Shown: in pieces, positions 33,461 through 41,554 of the stretch
How positions within the stretch are numbered: position 1 is the stretch's first letter
Layout of the letters: every line of letters begins with the position of its first letter
NCBI GenBank assembly: GCA_028278335.1
Contig: JANQEN010000063.1
Coordinates: forward strand, 18,497 to 82,496
Reading direction: 5' to 3'
DNA length: 64,000 nt
Origin: Chitinivibrionales bacterium
GTDB taxonomy: Bacteria; Fibrobacterota; Chitinivibrionia; Chitinivibrionales; JANQEN01
The notes under the pieces: model-generated
The model's database searches: none
Seen by the model: the letters and a program-made list of their open reading frames with translations, nothing else
Told to the model about the DNA's origin: nothing
Program-made: the position numbers and the translations under genes

Positions 33461-34531
33461 ATGTCAAAAAATGTATTATGCCTAATCTTTCTAATCTCTT
33501 TTATGATAATAAATTGCGAACAGGCTTTACAAACAGAACAGGATCCACAGCAAACCATGTATGCGGTTGGGATGTATCTGAATAAATACGGTAAAGACCA
33601 AATTGCCTGTGTTTGGAAGGATGGAGTCCGTATTGACCTAAAAGAACCTGGGTATAACTGTGCAGCCCACTCCTATTTCACCATTGATGGTGATGAATAT
33701 GTCATTGGTACAAGAAAGCTCGGTTTTGGCACAATTAAATCAGCAGTCTGCTGTTGGAAAAATGGAAATATTAGCTACATAACTGACACTAACGATATTT
33801 GCAATTACAACATTCGCTCTACAGCAGTGAATGGAAACGACATCTATATTATTGGATCCAAAACATTCAATTCTGGGGCAATGGACGATCCTGTTATCTG
33901 GAAAAATGGTGAAGAGGTGTCTATTATTGGCTTGCAAGATAAGGCAACTCTTCATGATATTGTGATTGTCAACAATGACATCCTAATCTGTGGCTCTGTG
34001 TTTCAAGCAAATGAAATTCGCGCTTGTTATTGGAGAAATAGTTATCCTCACATTTTAAAGGCTAATGATAAAGAGTGTGTTGCCACAAAATTGTTTGTTC
34101 AAGGAAGCGATGTTTACATAGCAGGATATACAATAAATTCGGCGGAATCCAAAATGAGTGCTGGATATTGGCATAATGAGACCTTTGCAGCACTACCAAC
34201 TGGTAACACCTCCTATCAACGATATGTTGCCACAGGAATTGCAGTGCACAATAAAACTGTCTACACAATAGGTCATTACATAACTGACGATTATTTTCAA
34301 CAGGGGCTCTTTTGGAAGAATGATGAGGTAACAATCCTTGCTGATTCGGAAAAGTATGTTAGTTACTATGGCATTCAAATTCAAAATGAAGATATTTACC
34401 TTTTTGGGTTTGAAGAGACAGCATTACATACTACAGGATACGCCTGCTATTGGAAAAACAGTGTAAAAACCTATCTTGATAATACCAACTATTTTTCTGT
34501 AGCCTATGATATGAGTTTTAATTCAGATTAG
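33461..34531 (+). CDS. Lipoprotein with repeated YWKNG-type units
   Basis: 356 residues. Signal peptide with lipobox MIINCEQ (Cys at about 19). The mature part has about seven repeats of roughly 45-50 residues alternating GDEYVIGT-type strands with CCWKNGNISY, VIWKNGEEV, CYWRNSYPH, GYWHNETF, LFWKNDEV and CYWKNSVKT: a beta-propeller-like surface lipoprotein. AAGGAG precedes the ATG. The next gene, another lipoprotein, starts 30 bp downstream. Confidence 0.78.
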   Translation: MSKNVLCLIFLISFMIINCEQALQTEQDPQQTMYAVGMYLNKYGKDQIACVWKDGVRIDLKEPGYNCAAHSYFTIDGDEYVIGTRKLGFGTIKSAVCCWKNGNISYITDTNDICNYNIRSTAVNGNDIYIIGSKTFNSGAMDDPVIWKNGEEVSIIGLQDKATLHDIVIVNNDILICGSVFQANEIRACYWRNSYPHILKANDKECVATKLFVQGSDVYIAGYTINSAESKMSAGYWHNETFAALPTGNTSYQRYVATGIAVHNKTVYTIGHYITDDYFQQGLFWKNDEVTILADSEKYVSYYGIQIQNEDIYLFGFEETALHTTGYACYWKNSVKTYLDNTNYFSVAYDMSFNSD

Positions 34532-34561
34532 ATTTTTGTTCTGCAGTATATATTTTTAGGT

Positions 34562-35497
34562 ATGATAAAATCATTCATTTTTATTGCTATTTGTTTTGTA
34601 CTCTGTTTTAACTCCTGTAATAGCACCACAAAAAACATATCAGTAGCACCGGAGTATAAAAATCAAAAGATCCGCGACGCCTCTTTGGCTATTGTTTTTG
34701 CTGATTCATTACCAAATTGTAAGAGCTATCTTACCAGTGCAATTAAAGAAAATTTCACAATTTCTTTAGAGTCACCTAAAAGCGAAGGTCTAACACCATC
34801 TACAACGTTATTCACCAAAAATTCAATTGTCCGCGAACAATTCTTTGATAATGAGGCTATGAGGATTCCAGAGATTGAGCCAAACAATCTAGTTGCAGAA
34901 CCTATGCCAGAAACTGGATTTTTAGTAGATGGTAGACTAATTGTCTATTACTTTATTAAGTCACAAACAGTGAATAATCTCTTACAAAAAAGCTTTATTA
35001 AAAAGGTCTCTGTTCCAAAGCTAGCTAATAAAAACAATTTCAATTTTACACCAAAACAATTGATAACAAATAAGAGTGACACAATCAGTGTAGAGGTTCC
35101 CATAGAGGATACAGAGTTCTTGTTTCGTGATTTCGATGCTGAATTAGTTCTTTACATTACAAACTTGTCTCTTATATTCAAAGAAAAGGAAGCTAAATTA
35201 GTAGAAACAGATCTTATTACTGGTGAATCATCTAGCGATGAAATTGATTATAGACATCTTATTCAATTTTTCTTTCCTAATATGCAAGAAGGTTCTAATA
35301 TCTACTTTCAATCACAGTTTTTTATCTGGGATAATAAGCTTAAAAAACTGGTCTCCTATGGTATTGCAAAATCTTCAACTCGTTTATCCGGTATTTTTTC
35401 TCAGACAGCCTGGAAACATTCAATAAATAAATTCATTGGCTCCATGTTTGGAAATTCATCTTTTATATATTCAGATTCGAATTATAAAGTTAAATAA
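34562..35497 (+). CDS. Lipoprotein of unknown family
   Basis: 311 residues with lipobox CFNSCNS near residue 20. The mature domain includes IRDASLAIVFADSLPNC and DFDAELVLYITNLSLIFKEK followed by FFIWDNKLKKLVSYGIAKSS. The mix of strands and the late position of a putative core domain recall periplasmic lipoproteins of unknown function. Probably co-transcribed with the repeat lipoprotein upstream. Confidence 0.7.
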   Translation: MIKSFIFIAICFVLCFNSCNSTTKNISVAPEYKNQKIRDASLAIVFADSLPNCKSYLTSAIKENFTISLESPKSEGLTPSTTLFTKNSIVREQFFDNEAMRIPEIEPNNLVAEPMPETGFLVDGRLIVYYFIKSQTVNNLLQKSFIKKVSVPKLANKNNFNFTPKQLITNKSDTISVEVPIEDTEFLFRDFDAELVLYITNLSLIFKEKEAKLVETDLITGESSSDEIDYRHLIQFFFPNMQEGSNIYFQSQFFIWDNKLKKLVSYGIAKSSTRLSGIFSQTAWKHSINKFIGSMFGNSSFIYSDSNYKVK

Positions 35498-35525
35498 TTA
35501 CATCATAATTCAATATAAAGCCTCC

Positions 35526-35666
35526 GGGGGGAAAATCCCCCCATAGCAAGCTTCCTTCATGCTTTTTAACTGCTTGCATCTATATAACCTGTTTCACCTA
35601 GCCGGTGAACCAGTTTTTATAGGCAAGCAGATAACAAAACCACTCAGGTGATCTTGCTATTCCCCC
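35526..35666 (+). repeat. Family A structured palindromic repeat, copy 3
   Basis: 141 bp. GGGGGG-AAAAT-CCCCCC hairpin, then AGCAAG pairing with CTTGCT near the end; CTGCTTGC pairs with GCAAGCAG, and the apical TTCACC/GGTGAA hairpin sits in the middle. It lies just before the 42-bp tandem array. Confidence 0.9.
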
Positions 35667-35723
35667 TTAAATCAAACACTTTAAATTGTTTCCAAATTTG
35701 TGACGATTATTATTTATGCATGC

Positions 35724-36005
35724 AAATCCATCGCCATAATTGTGGAATGCCCTCCTCATCCTTGCATACCCCCTTCCGCATATGTGGAATAGGGTCTGCA
35801 CGCTTACATCACCCGTTCCACAAATGGGGAAGCATAGATGCTCTCTTGCAGAGGCTTTTCCGCAAATGCGGAATTGGTGATGCATTCTAACAGAGACCTT
35901 TCCACAAATGCGGAGTTGAGTGTGTAAACTAACATACCCCTTGCCACATGTGAGGAAAGATGTTTGCCTTCTTACAACACCCATTCCGCATTTGCGAAGC
36001 GTCAT
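35724..36005. repeat. Tandem array of seven 42-bp units with palindromic cores
   Basis: Cores such as TTCCGCAAATGCGGAA recur with GGAA-type anchors at 35744, 35786, 35828, 35870, 35912, 35954 and about 35996, an exact 42-bp period. Spacers of about 26 bp are degenerate copies of a shared pattern (TGC, CTT, ACA and CACCC blocks), not unique sequences. Since 42 is a multiple of three, the minus strand stays open as 14-residue units (FRICGK, FPICGT, FHICGR), but it has no ribosome site. I treat it as non-coding repeat DNA, with a repeat protein as the alternative. Confidence 0.8.
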
Positions 36006-36270
36006 TTGCTTGCTCGAGGATCTATGGGCACTGAAAAAATTGATAGAATGAAAAAAAGAGAATTATTTCAGCAATAAATATGAAAGTCCATACGTATTTG
36101 TGATTGAGACGTCATGAATAGAGCAAGATGATTGCACAAACAAGTCTGGCCAGTAACAGATCCGAAACAGCTTTTGTAAGCTTGCATGCTCTATTGATAT
36201 TAAAAAGACTCTTGATGCTATTCATGGAAAAGCTCATGAACGTTTAACGACTGGGAAAGTGAGGTTTATT
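36006..36270. other. Leader region of the unknown coiled-coil gene with long dyad
   Basis: 265 bp between the array and the next gene. AATAGAGCA (about 36118) is the inverse of TGCTCTATT (about 36188), enclosing about 60 bases that also contain AAGCTTGCATGC, so a structured leader is possible. No small gene with a convincing ribosome site is seen. Confidence 0.35.
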
Positions 36271-36930
36271 ATGCCTCGTATGATTCGTGAAAAAGATTCC
36301 TCAAGCATGTGCATAAGCATTTGTCGCCGACATTGCCGCTTATCTAAGCAGAATAGCTATATCAGCAAAGATATCGACACACTAACCAAGCTCTGTAACA
36401 GCTTAAAAATTAAAGAGCAAGACCGTATTACCGCACAAACTACTTGCATGGATCAGTATGATGACATCATCAACAAAGATTATGAATTGAATGATATGAT
36501 TCGTACTATTTTCGAAAAATGCAAGCAGTATGATCGTGAGCATATGTTCGATCAGGTGCTTGAGCACCTGTTTCCCACTAAAACCTATGGCTATCTTCTT
36601 CGTCAAAACCGTCATAAACAACTGGTGCATCTGGAAAAGATCGTTACAAAGCTGAAATCCTTGGGTGAGTCCCATGGATTATACCCATTGGTTGACAGGC
36701 TACAAAAGCAGATGCAGAGTATTGCCCAGTCAATAGCGTTGCATAAGAATGCCCTTCGTATGGTTCAGGCAGCAAAGGCCCAAGAACAGATAGCAAAGGA
36801 GAGAGTGTGCACTCAATACGCCGTCAACTATTTCAATGCCTGTGCACAGATGGGTAAGAAGAGGGCTGCTCGGCTTTTTCCTAAGCGGATTAGTCGTAAA
36901 GTTGCAGAAAATATTGAAGATAAAAAATAA
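36271..36930 (+). CDS. Basic helical protein of unknown function next to the 42-bp array
   Basis: 219 residues from the ATG at 36271 (GAGG upstream; a GTG at 36259 is also in frame). It has no signal peptide or membrane helix. It is predicted almost wholly helical: Cys/His/Arg-rich start (CISICRRHCRLSK), long heptad-like stretches (VHLEKIVTKLKSLGESHGLY, LVDRLQKQMQSIAQSIALHK) and a strongly basic C-terminus (MGKKRAARLFPKRISRK). The charge suggests nucleic-acid binding, and its place beside the palindromic array makes a link worth testing; both are inference. No family recognised. Confidence 0.65.
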   Translation: MPRMIREKDSSSMCISICRRHCRLSKQNSYISKDIDTLTKLCNSLKIKEQDRITAQTTCMDQYDDIINKDYELNDMIRTIFEKCKQYDREHMFDQVLEHLFPTKTYGYLLRQNRHKQLVHLEKIVTKLKSLGESHGLYPLVDRLQKQMQSIAQSIALHKNALRMVQAAKAQEQIAKERVCTQYAVNYFNACAQMGKKRAARLFPKRISRKVAENIEDKK

Positions 36931-37091
36931 AACTCTGTAGATCACTACAAATCGTATTGTATTTGAACTTTGTATTACGAAATCGAGCAATTGAAGGAGT
37001 TCATTCCAACTGTTTTTACTGTTTTCTTGTTAAATTACAACATGTTATAAAGATATTTAATTATTTTACATCACATTCAAATATAGTTTTT

Positions 37092-37122
37092 TTGACCTAT
37101 TTTTCTGTATATACCTTATAAT
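37092..37122 (+). promoter_or_regulatory. Candidate sigma-70-type promoter
   Basis: TTGACC at 37092-37097 and TATAAT at 37117-37122 with a 19-bp spacer, slightly long. It points toward the SDR gene at 37341 and implies a leader of about 210 bases that begins with the dyad at 37123. Confidence 0.4.
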
Positions 37123-37153
37123 AGCTTGGTGTATTTATGTTTTAAACCAAGCT
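37123..37153 (+). promoter_or_regulatory. Dyad AGCTTGGT/ACCAAGCT at the predicted transcript start
   Basis: AGCTTGGT (37123-37130) and ACCAAGCT (37146-37153) are perfect inverted copies 15 bp apart, directly after the -10 box. It could be an operator or a 5' leader hairpin. There is no T-tract, so it is not a typical terminator. Confidence 0.45.
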
Positions 37154-37340
37154 AATCAATGTAAACTCTTTTTGTTACGCATGAGAATTTATCTGTAGAT
37201 TGAGTTGTCTGTTGTAATTATTTGAAACATAAATAGATTTCCGAATCAGGAAATTGATGTGTATTTCCATACAATTGGCATTTCCTTTTGATAATGTGTC
37301 TCATGTGTCTATTAGAATTAGCAATGTTAAGGAGTAATAT

Positions 37341-38453
37341 ATGAATGCACTGATAACTGGTGGATTTGGTTTCTCTGGGCAATATCTTGTATATGGTTTA
37401 TTGCAAAAGGGATATACTGTTGTGATGATAGGCAGAGAGACTGAAACACAAACAGTAAATGACCGTCTAAAATTACTGGTTGAAAATAACAATCATGTAA
37501 ACAGCACCTTCTCTGTTCCTAAGGAACGGTTTAAAAACATTACTGTCCTACAGGGAGATATCGCAAAGGAGAATTTTAATTTATCCAAATCAGATTCTGA
37601 TTATTTAAATAGCATCAAAATTGATGAAATTTATAATCTTGCCGCGTTTTTACGCTATGAGGATTCATTTCGAGATCAAATCATGCAAACAAATGTTAAC
37701 GGTACTGAAAGACTGATACAATTGGCCTGCAAAAATAACAGTCGATTTGTGCATGCCTCTACAGTTTACATTGCAGGTAAGCAGATAGAAGAGAGTGCTC
37801 CAATTAAAGAAATGTTTTATGATACCAACAAACACCTCAATGCCTATCTTGAAAGCAAATCACTAGCAGAGTCGATAATAAGAAATTATGGCAAAGAAAA
37901 TGGTTTAGATTACCTTATTTTTAGGTTTCCCACCTTAATTGGTGATTCAAAAACTGGTTATACAAACTCACTGTTTGCTTTTTATGAATATTTATGGGCA
38001 TTGTCAACTATAAGAAGCAAAGTGAAAAAAAATATAGAGATTAGGTTTAATGCTTCTCCAAAGGGCACAGTAAATTTAGTACCCACAGATATTGTGATAG
38101 AGTGTCTCTTAAAAATTTGCTGCAACGCTCACTATGATAATAGAATATTTAATCTGACTGACGCACACCCTTTAAACCATTACGCATTGTCAAAACAGTT
38201 GAACAAGCTCTTTGATTTAACCATCATTCCAAATAATAATGAGAATTATTTGTTACAGGGTACAAAAACCGAAAAGCTTTTTGCTCGGTTAACAAGAAAG
38301 AATGCAAGTTTTGCCCAACAACAATATCAATTTGACAGTAGCAACAGTGAAAAATTCCTTGGTCACCCAGTTTCAAAGGGATGGGAAAAGGGAGATGACT
38401 ATTTTACCTTACTAAAGCAAGGCTATGAAAATCACACCGCAAAATTTAATTAA
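37341..38453 (+). CDS. Extended SDR (NAD(P)-dependent epimerase / acyl-reductase type)
   Basis: 370 residues. NAD(P) loop ITGGFGFSGQYL (5-16), VLQGDIAKENF, YNLAAFLRY (the NAAA-like motif), FVHASTVYIAG (catalytic Ser/Thr) and NAYLESKSLAE with Tyr169 and Lys173. The order and the LIFRFPTLIGDSKTG segment are close to thioester-reductase / sugar-epimerase SDRs. No neighbouring gene fixes the substrate. AAGGAG precedes the ATG. Confidence 0.85.
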   Translation: MNALITGGFGFSGQYLVYGLLQKGYTVVMIGRETETQTVNDRLKLLVENNNHVNSTFSVPKERFKNITVLQGDIAKENFNLSKSDSDYLNSIKIDEIYNLAAFLRYEDSFRDQIMQTNVNGTERLIQLACKNNSRFVHASTVYIAGKQIEESAPIKEMFYDTNKHLNAYLESKSLAESIIRNYGKENGLDYLIFRFPTLIGDSKTGYTNSLFAFYEYLWALSTIRSKVKKNIEIRFNASPKGTVNLVPTDIVIECLLKICCNAHYDNRIFNLTDAHPLNHYALSKQLNKLFDLTIIPNNNENYLLQGTKTEKLFARLTRKNASFAQQQYQFDSSNSEKFLGHPVSKGWEKGDDYFTLLKQGYENHTAKFN

Positions 38454-38573
38454 ATTTCCCTTTTTAAGAAAATGTAGTCTTTTTTGTTATAGGTGAAAAT
38501 TAATACGTATATTTATAGTATACCGCAATAAAAAGATCATCTTTTCACCGATTTCAATAAACTGGGGGTTATT

Positions 38574-40541
38574 GTGTGTAAAAGATTTCAACTCCTTCTA
38601 GTTCATCTAACCATTGTTCTGTTATGTACGTTCCACACTGTTACAGCCTGTTATGTTATTGCTGCAGGAAAGAAAGCAACCGCTGACGGTTCGGTTATTT
38701 TTGGTCATGTTGAGCAGAATTATACTGACTGTGTATTGAATTTTCGATACATTCCTAAACGGACATATGGTCCCAACACATCGATTACACTCTATCGCGG
38801 TGGTAAACTTGCTCAAGTTACAGAAACCAATGCGCTTTTGTGGACACAGAACATCAAACAGGAGTTTGCCGACGGCTTTATGAATGAGTGGGGTGTGGGC
38901 ATCTACACAAACCTTTGTAATGCGAAGGAGAACCGGCCCCAATTAACTGATGGCGGCATTGGTTTTCTGTTACGTCGATTGGTTGCAGAGAGAGCTAAAA
39001 CCGCACGACAAGGGGTCCATGTGGCAGCCTCATTGGTAGAGAAGTTTGGCTATGCAGCACCAACCGGTAGAACCTTGACTATTGCTGACCCTAATGAGAT
39101 CTGGCTTGTTGCGCTCTGTAAAGGCAAACACTGGCTTGCACGGCGTGTTCCCGATGATCAAGCCATTGCCATGCCCAATACGTTTATCATTCGTGATGTC
39201 AATTTAGCTGATACCATGAACTTCTTGGCAAGTGACAACCTTATTGAGTATGCTAAAAGCCGTGGATGGTATAGTTCCGGTACGTTTATCTTTACTAATG
39301 TCTATGGCACCGGTTATAACAGTAGTGAATATGATCGTCAATGGAAGGGACAGAAGGCGCTGACCAGGTCTGTAGTGCCCCATGGTAATACCATGCCCTT
39401 CTCTGTAAAACCGGATAGAAAGCTCACTGTGGCTAATGTCGCAGCAATCTTAAGAGAGCACGACAACTATGCCACCCAGGAGATCACCGTGTATCAATTG
39501 CGCAATCAGAGCATGCGTGAGATAGACTGCATTTTCTGGCGTACCACAGCCCAGGGAAAGTATAGTGCTCTGACTCCATGGTATGCAGGAATAACTAAAA
39601 CACCAGAGTATTACTGTAAAAAGGTGAGTGTTGAGCAGCAACTAACCCTTGATTATCATTTTAAGCCGCCCCAGGGAACCTTTTCTCAGGACCCTAATTT
39701 GATTTGGTGGGAATACCTTGGTTTACAGAAACGAGTTCAAAACAGCGCCAAGGGACAACAACGAGTAATCCAGGTATGGGAGGAGTTTGAAAGTCGCACC
39801 TTTGGACGACAACCCCATTATGAAGTGGATATGCGTAAGATGTATCCAACACAAAAGGACTCTGTTCGATCAATGCTCACCACCCTGTGTAATCATAGAG
39901 CCCATACTGCAGCGACCCTTGCTAACAAGATGAATAAAAGTTGGATCACAAATAACTCAAGCAACTACTGCGTTGCCCTGGCAACAGCCTATCCTCTAAC
40001 AGGCACGCAGCCACACACTGTACTCTTTGACGGGTTTAGTTGCTCAAATGAGAGGATTTCCTCAAAAACCTGGGATATGGGTAATGGAACCACCTATAAC
40101 AATGCCATTCCAGTGTACACCTATAGAGATACAGGCACCTTTTATGCAACCTATACGGTTAGAACAAGTCAAAATGCAATTGATATAGACACGGTGATAA
40201 TCAAAGTGAAGCCGGGCGCCGTTCATAATAATAACTTCAAAAAGATTACCTCTGCTGTAAACAGAAAAGATTGTCATATACATTTTGATAATGCTTCACA
40301 GAGCATTATGATTGAGTGGAATCGGTCAACATCGGTGCAAAGTCCAACTTTTGCTCTCTATTCACTTAAGGGCAGCCGTGTATTTGAACTAACTCTCGGT
40401 TCCATATCAAAGGGAAAGCATTCTATTGCATGGTATGGTGATAATCATTTGGATAGGAAGATTTCATCGGGAACGTATGTGGCAGTTTTAATGGTGGATC
40501 GAAATCGAATTATTAAAGCGCCGATTCACATTTCAAATTGA
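38574..40541 (+). CDS. Secreted C69-family peptidase with PKD domain and C-terminal secretion-type tail
   Basis: 655 residues from a GTG start with GGGGG upstream. The signal peptide ends TVTA and the next residue, Cys26, begins the mature chain (CYVIAAGKKATADGSVIFGH), as expected for an N-terminal-nucleophile dipeptidase of family C69 (secernin/PepD type). Supporting motifs: MNEWGVGI, GGIGFLLRRLVAERAKTA, IADPNEIWLV. After residue ~460 there is a PKD-like fold (SKTWDMGNGTTYNN, YTYRDTGTFYATYTV) and a C-terminal beta-tail (FALYSLKGSRVFEL, SSGTYVAVLMV). This makes it an extracellular or surface peptidase, an unusual architecture for the family. Confidence 0.85.
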   Translation: MCKRFQLLLVHLTIVLLCTFHTVTACYVIAAGKKATADGSVIFGHVEQNYTDCVLNFRYIPKRTYGPNTSITLYRGGKLAQVTETNALLWTQNIKQEFADGFMNEWGVGIYTNLCNAKENRPQLTDGGIGFLLRRLVAERAKTARQGVHVAASLVEKFGYAAPTGRTLTIADPNEIWLVALCKGKHWLARRVPDDQAIAMPNTFIIRDVNLADTMNFLASDNLIEYAKSRGWYSSGTFIFTNVYGTGYNSSEYDRQWKGQKALTRSVVPHGNTMPFSVKPDRKLTVANVAAILREHDNYATQEITVYQLRNQSMREIDCIFWRTTAQGKYSALTPWYAGITKTPEYYCKKVSVEQQLTLDYHFKPPQGTFSQDPNLIWWEYLGLQKRVQNSAKGQQRVIQVWEEFESRTFGRQPHYEVDMRKMYPTQKDSVRSMLTTLCNHRAHTAATLANKMNKSWITNNSSNYCVALATAYPLTGTQPHTVLFDGFSCSNERISSKTWDMGNGTTYNNAIPVYTYRDTGTFYATYTVRTSQNAIDIDTVIIKVKPGAVHNNNFKKITSAVNRKDCHIHFDNASQSIMIEWNRSTSVQSPTFALYSLKGSRVFELTLGSISKGKHSIAWYGDNHLDRKISSGTYVAVLMVDRNRIIKAPIHISN

Positions 40542-40565
40542 TTTAGTAGAACATAAAGACTTGAC

Positions 40566-40708
40566 GGGGGGAAATTTCCCCCCACCCCAAGCTTCCCTCA
40601 CTCTTTTTAACTTCTTGCATCCTCAAAATCTGTTTCACCTAATCGGTGAACCAGCTTTTGAGGGCAAGCAGGTAACAAAAGAGCTCAGGTGATCTTGGGG
40701 ATTCCCCC
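40566..40708 (+). repeat. Family A structured palindromic repeat, copy 4
   Basis: 143 bp. Here the outer stem reads CCCCAAG at the left and CTTGGGG at the right, where other copies have CAGCAAG/CTTGCTG: both sides have changed together. The inner stem is CTCAAAATCTG/CAGCTTTTGAG around TTCACC/GGTGAA. It lies between the C69 peptidase and rhodanese genes. Confidence 0.92.
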
Positions 40709-40861
40709 TTAAACCATTACTAATGGTTCATTAAATAATTAAATTATCGATAAATAACTATATAGTTGTTGCATTAAACTCCCTTAAAATGTACCATAAT
40801 AATAACTTCCGCAGGATACAATTTGGAAATCAAACATTCATACCTAATTTCAGGAGGTTTT

Positions 40862-41455
40862 ATGCACAAGTTTCTCTCATATATTATTCTTATTATATGT
40901 GTCTCTCTCCTTTCAACAGCTGTTGGAGAGGAGTGTAAAGAGTGTGTCGAAGTTGCCAAGGGAAAGATTCCCGCCAACCATCTTGATGAATCATTAAAAG
41001 AACTTCCCTCGGGAATCCCCATCTGGGACTTAGAAGAAGTGATGCCCGCCTTAAAAAATGCTGAAGCTAAAATTCTCTGGGTTGACACACGGCCAAACTC
41101 CTTCTTCAAGCAGGGCACGATAAAAAAAGCGGTACTGTTAGTATGTGATTTAATGGGTGTGCCCATTCCTGATGCAGACAAGGGTAATGCCATATCTAAA
41201 GAGAAACTGACCGCAGAGATGAAAAAGATTGATGCAGATATAAATAAGGTTACCGTGGTCTTTTTCTGTCAAGGCCCGAAATGTCATCGTAGTTACAATG
41301 CTGCCATTCGTTCGGTTAAGGAGTATGGCCTTAATGAATCAAAGGTTGTCTGGTTTAGAGCGGGGTATCCCAATTTAGAAAAGCATATCAAGGAAGATCC
41401 AAAATTAAACAAGCGAATTACAAAATACTTAAAAGGATCAACAGTAACCGATTAA
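40862..41455 (+). CDS. Exported rhodanese-like protein
   Basis: 197 residues from the ATG at 40862, chosen because AGGAGG lies 6 bases before it. Signal peptide (1-21), then ECKECVEVAKGK and a rhodanese domain: ILWVDTRPNSFFKQGTIKKA (the D-x-R strand) and active-site loop FFCQGPKCHRSYNAA with the catalytic Cys early in the loop, followed by VVWFRAGYPNLEKH. It probably transfers or binds sulfane sulfur in the periplasm. A terminator follows. Confidence 0.85.
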   Translation: MHKFLSYIILIICVSLLSTAVGEECKECVEVAKGKIPANHLDESLKELPSGIPIWDLEEVMPALKNAEAKILWVDTRPNSFFKQGTIKKAVLLVCDLMGVPIPDADKGNAISKEKLTAEMKKIDADINKVTVVFFCQGPKCHRSYNAAIRSVKEYGLNESKVVWFRAGYPNLEKHIKEDPKLNKRITKYLKGSTVTD

Positions 41456-41486
41456 CTATGCTCTCGGGTGATCCGATTTATATATG

Positions 41487-41525
41487 ACAGTGACAGGAGG
41501 ACCACGGCCTTCTGTCGCTGTTTTA
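41487..41525 (+). terminator. Rho-independent terminator after the rhodanese gene
   Basis: ACAGTGACAGGAGG...CCTTCTGTCGCTGT hairpin (10-bp stem with one G-U, extended by AGG/CCT) followed by TTTTAAC. Confidence 0.8.
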
Positions 41526-41554
41526 ACAGAATAAAACCTAAGTGGATTTGAAGT

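Noticed and set aside
35724..36005. CRISPR array
   Set aside because: The period is constant, but the 'spacers' are degenerate copies of one pattern and the palindromic cores vary, with no cas gene nearby. It is a diverged tandem repeat, not a CRISPR.
35667..36005. Minus-strand protein of eight 14-residue units
   Set aside because: The frame stays open only because the unit length is divisible by three; there is no ribosome site, and the plus strand is also partly open for the same reason. Kept as an alternative in the repeat entry.
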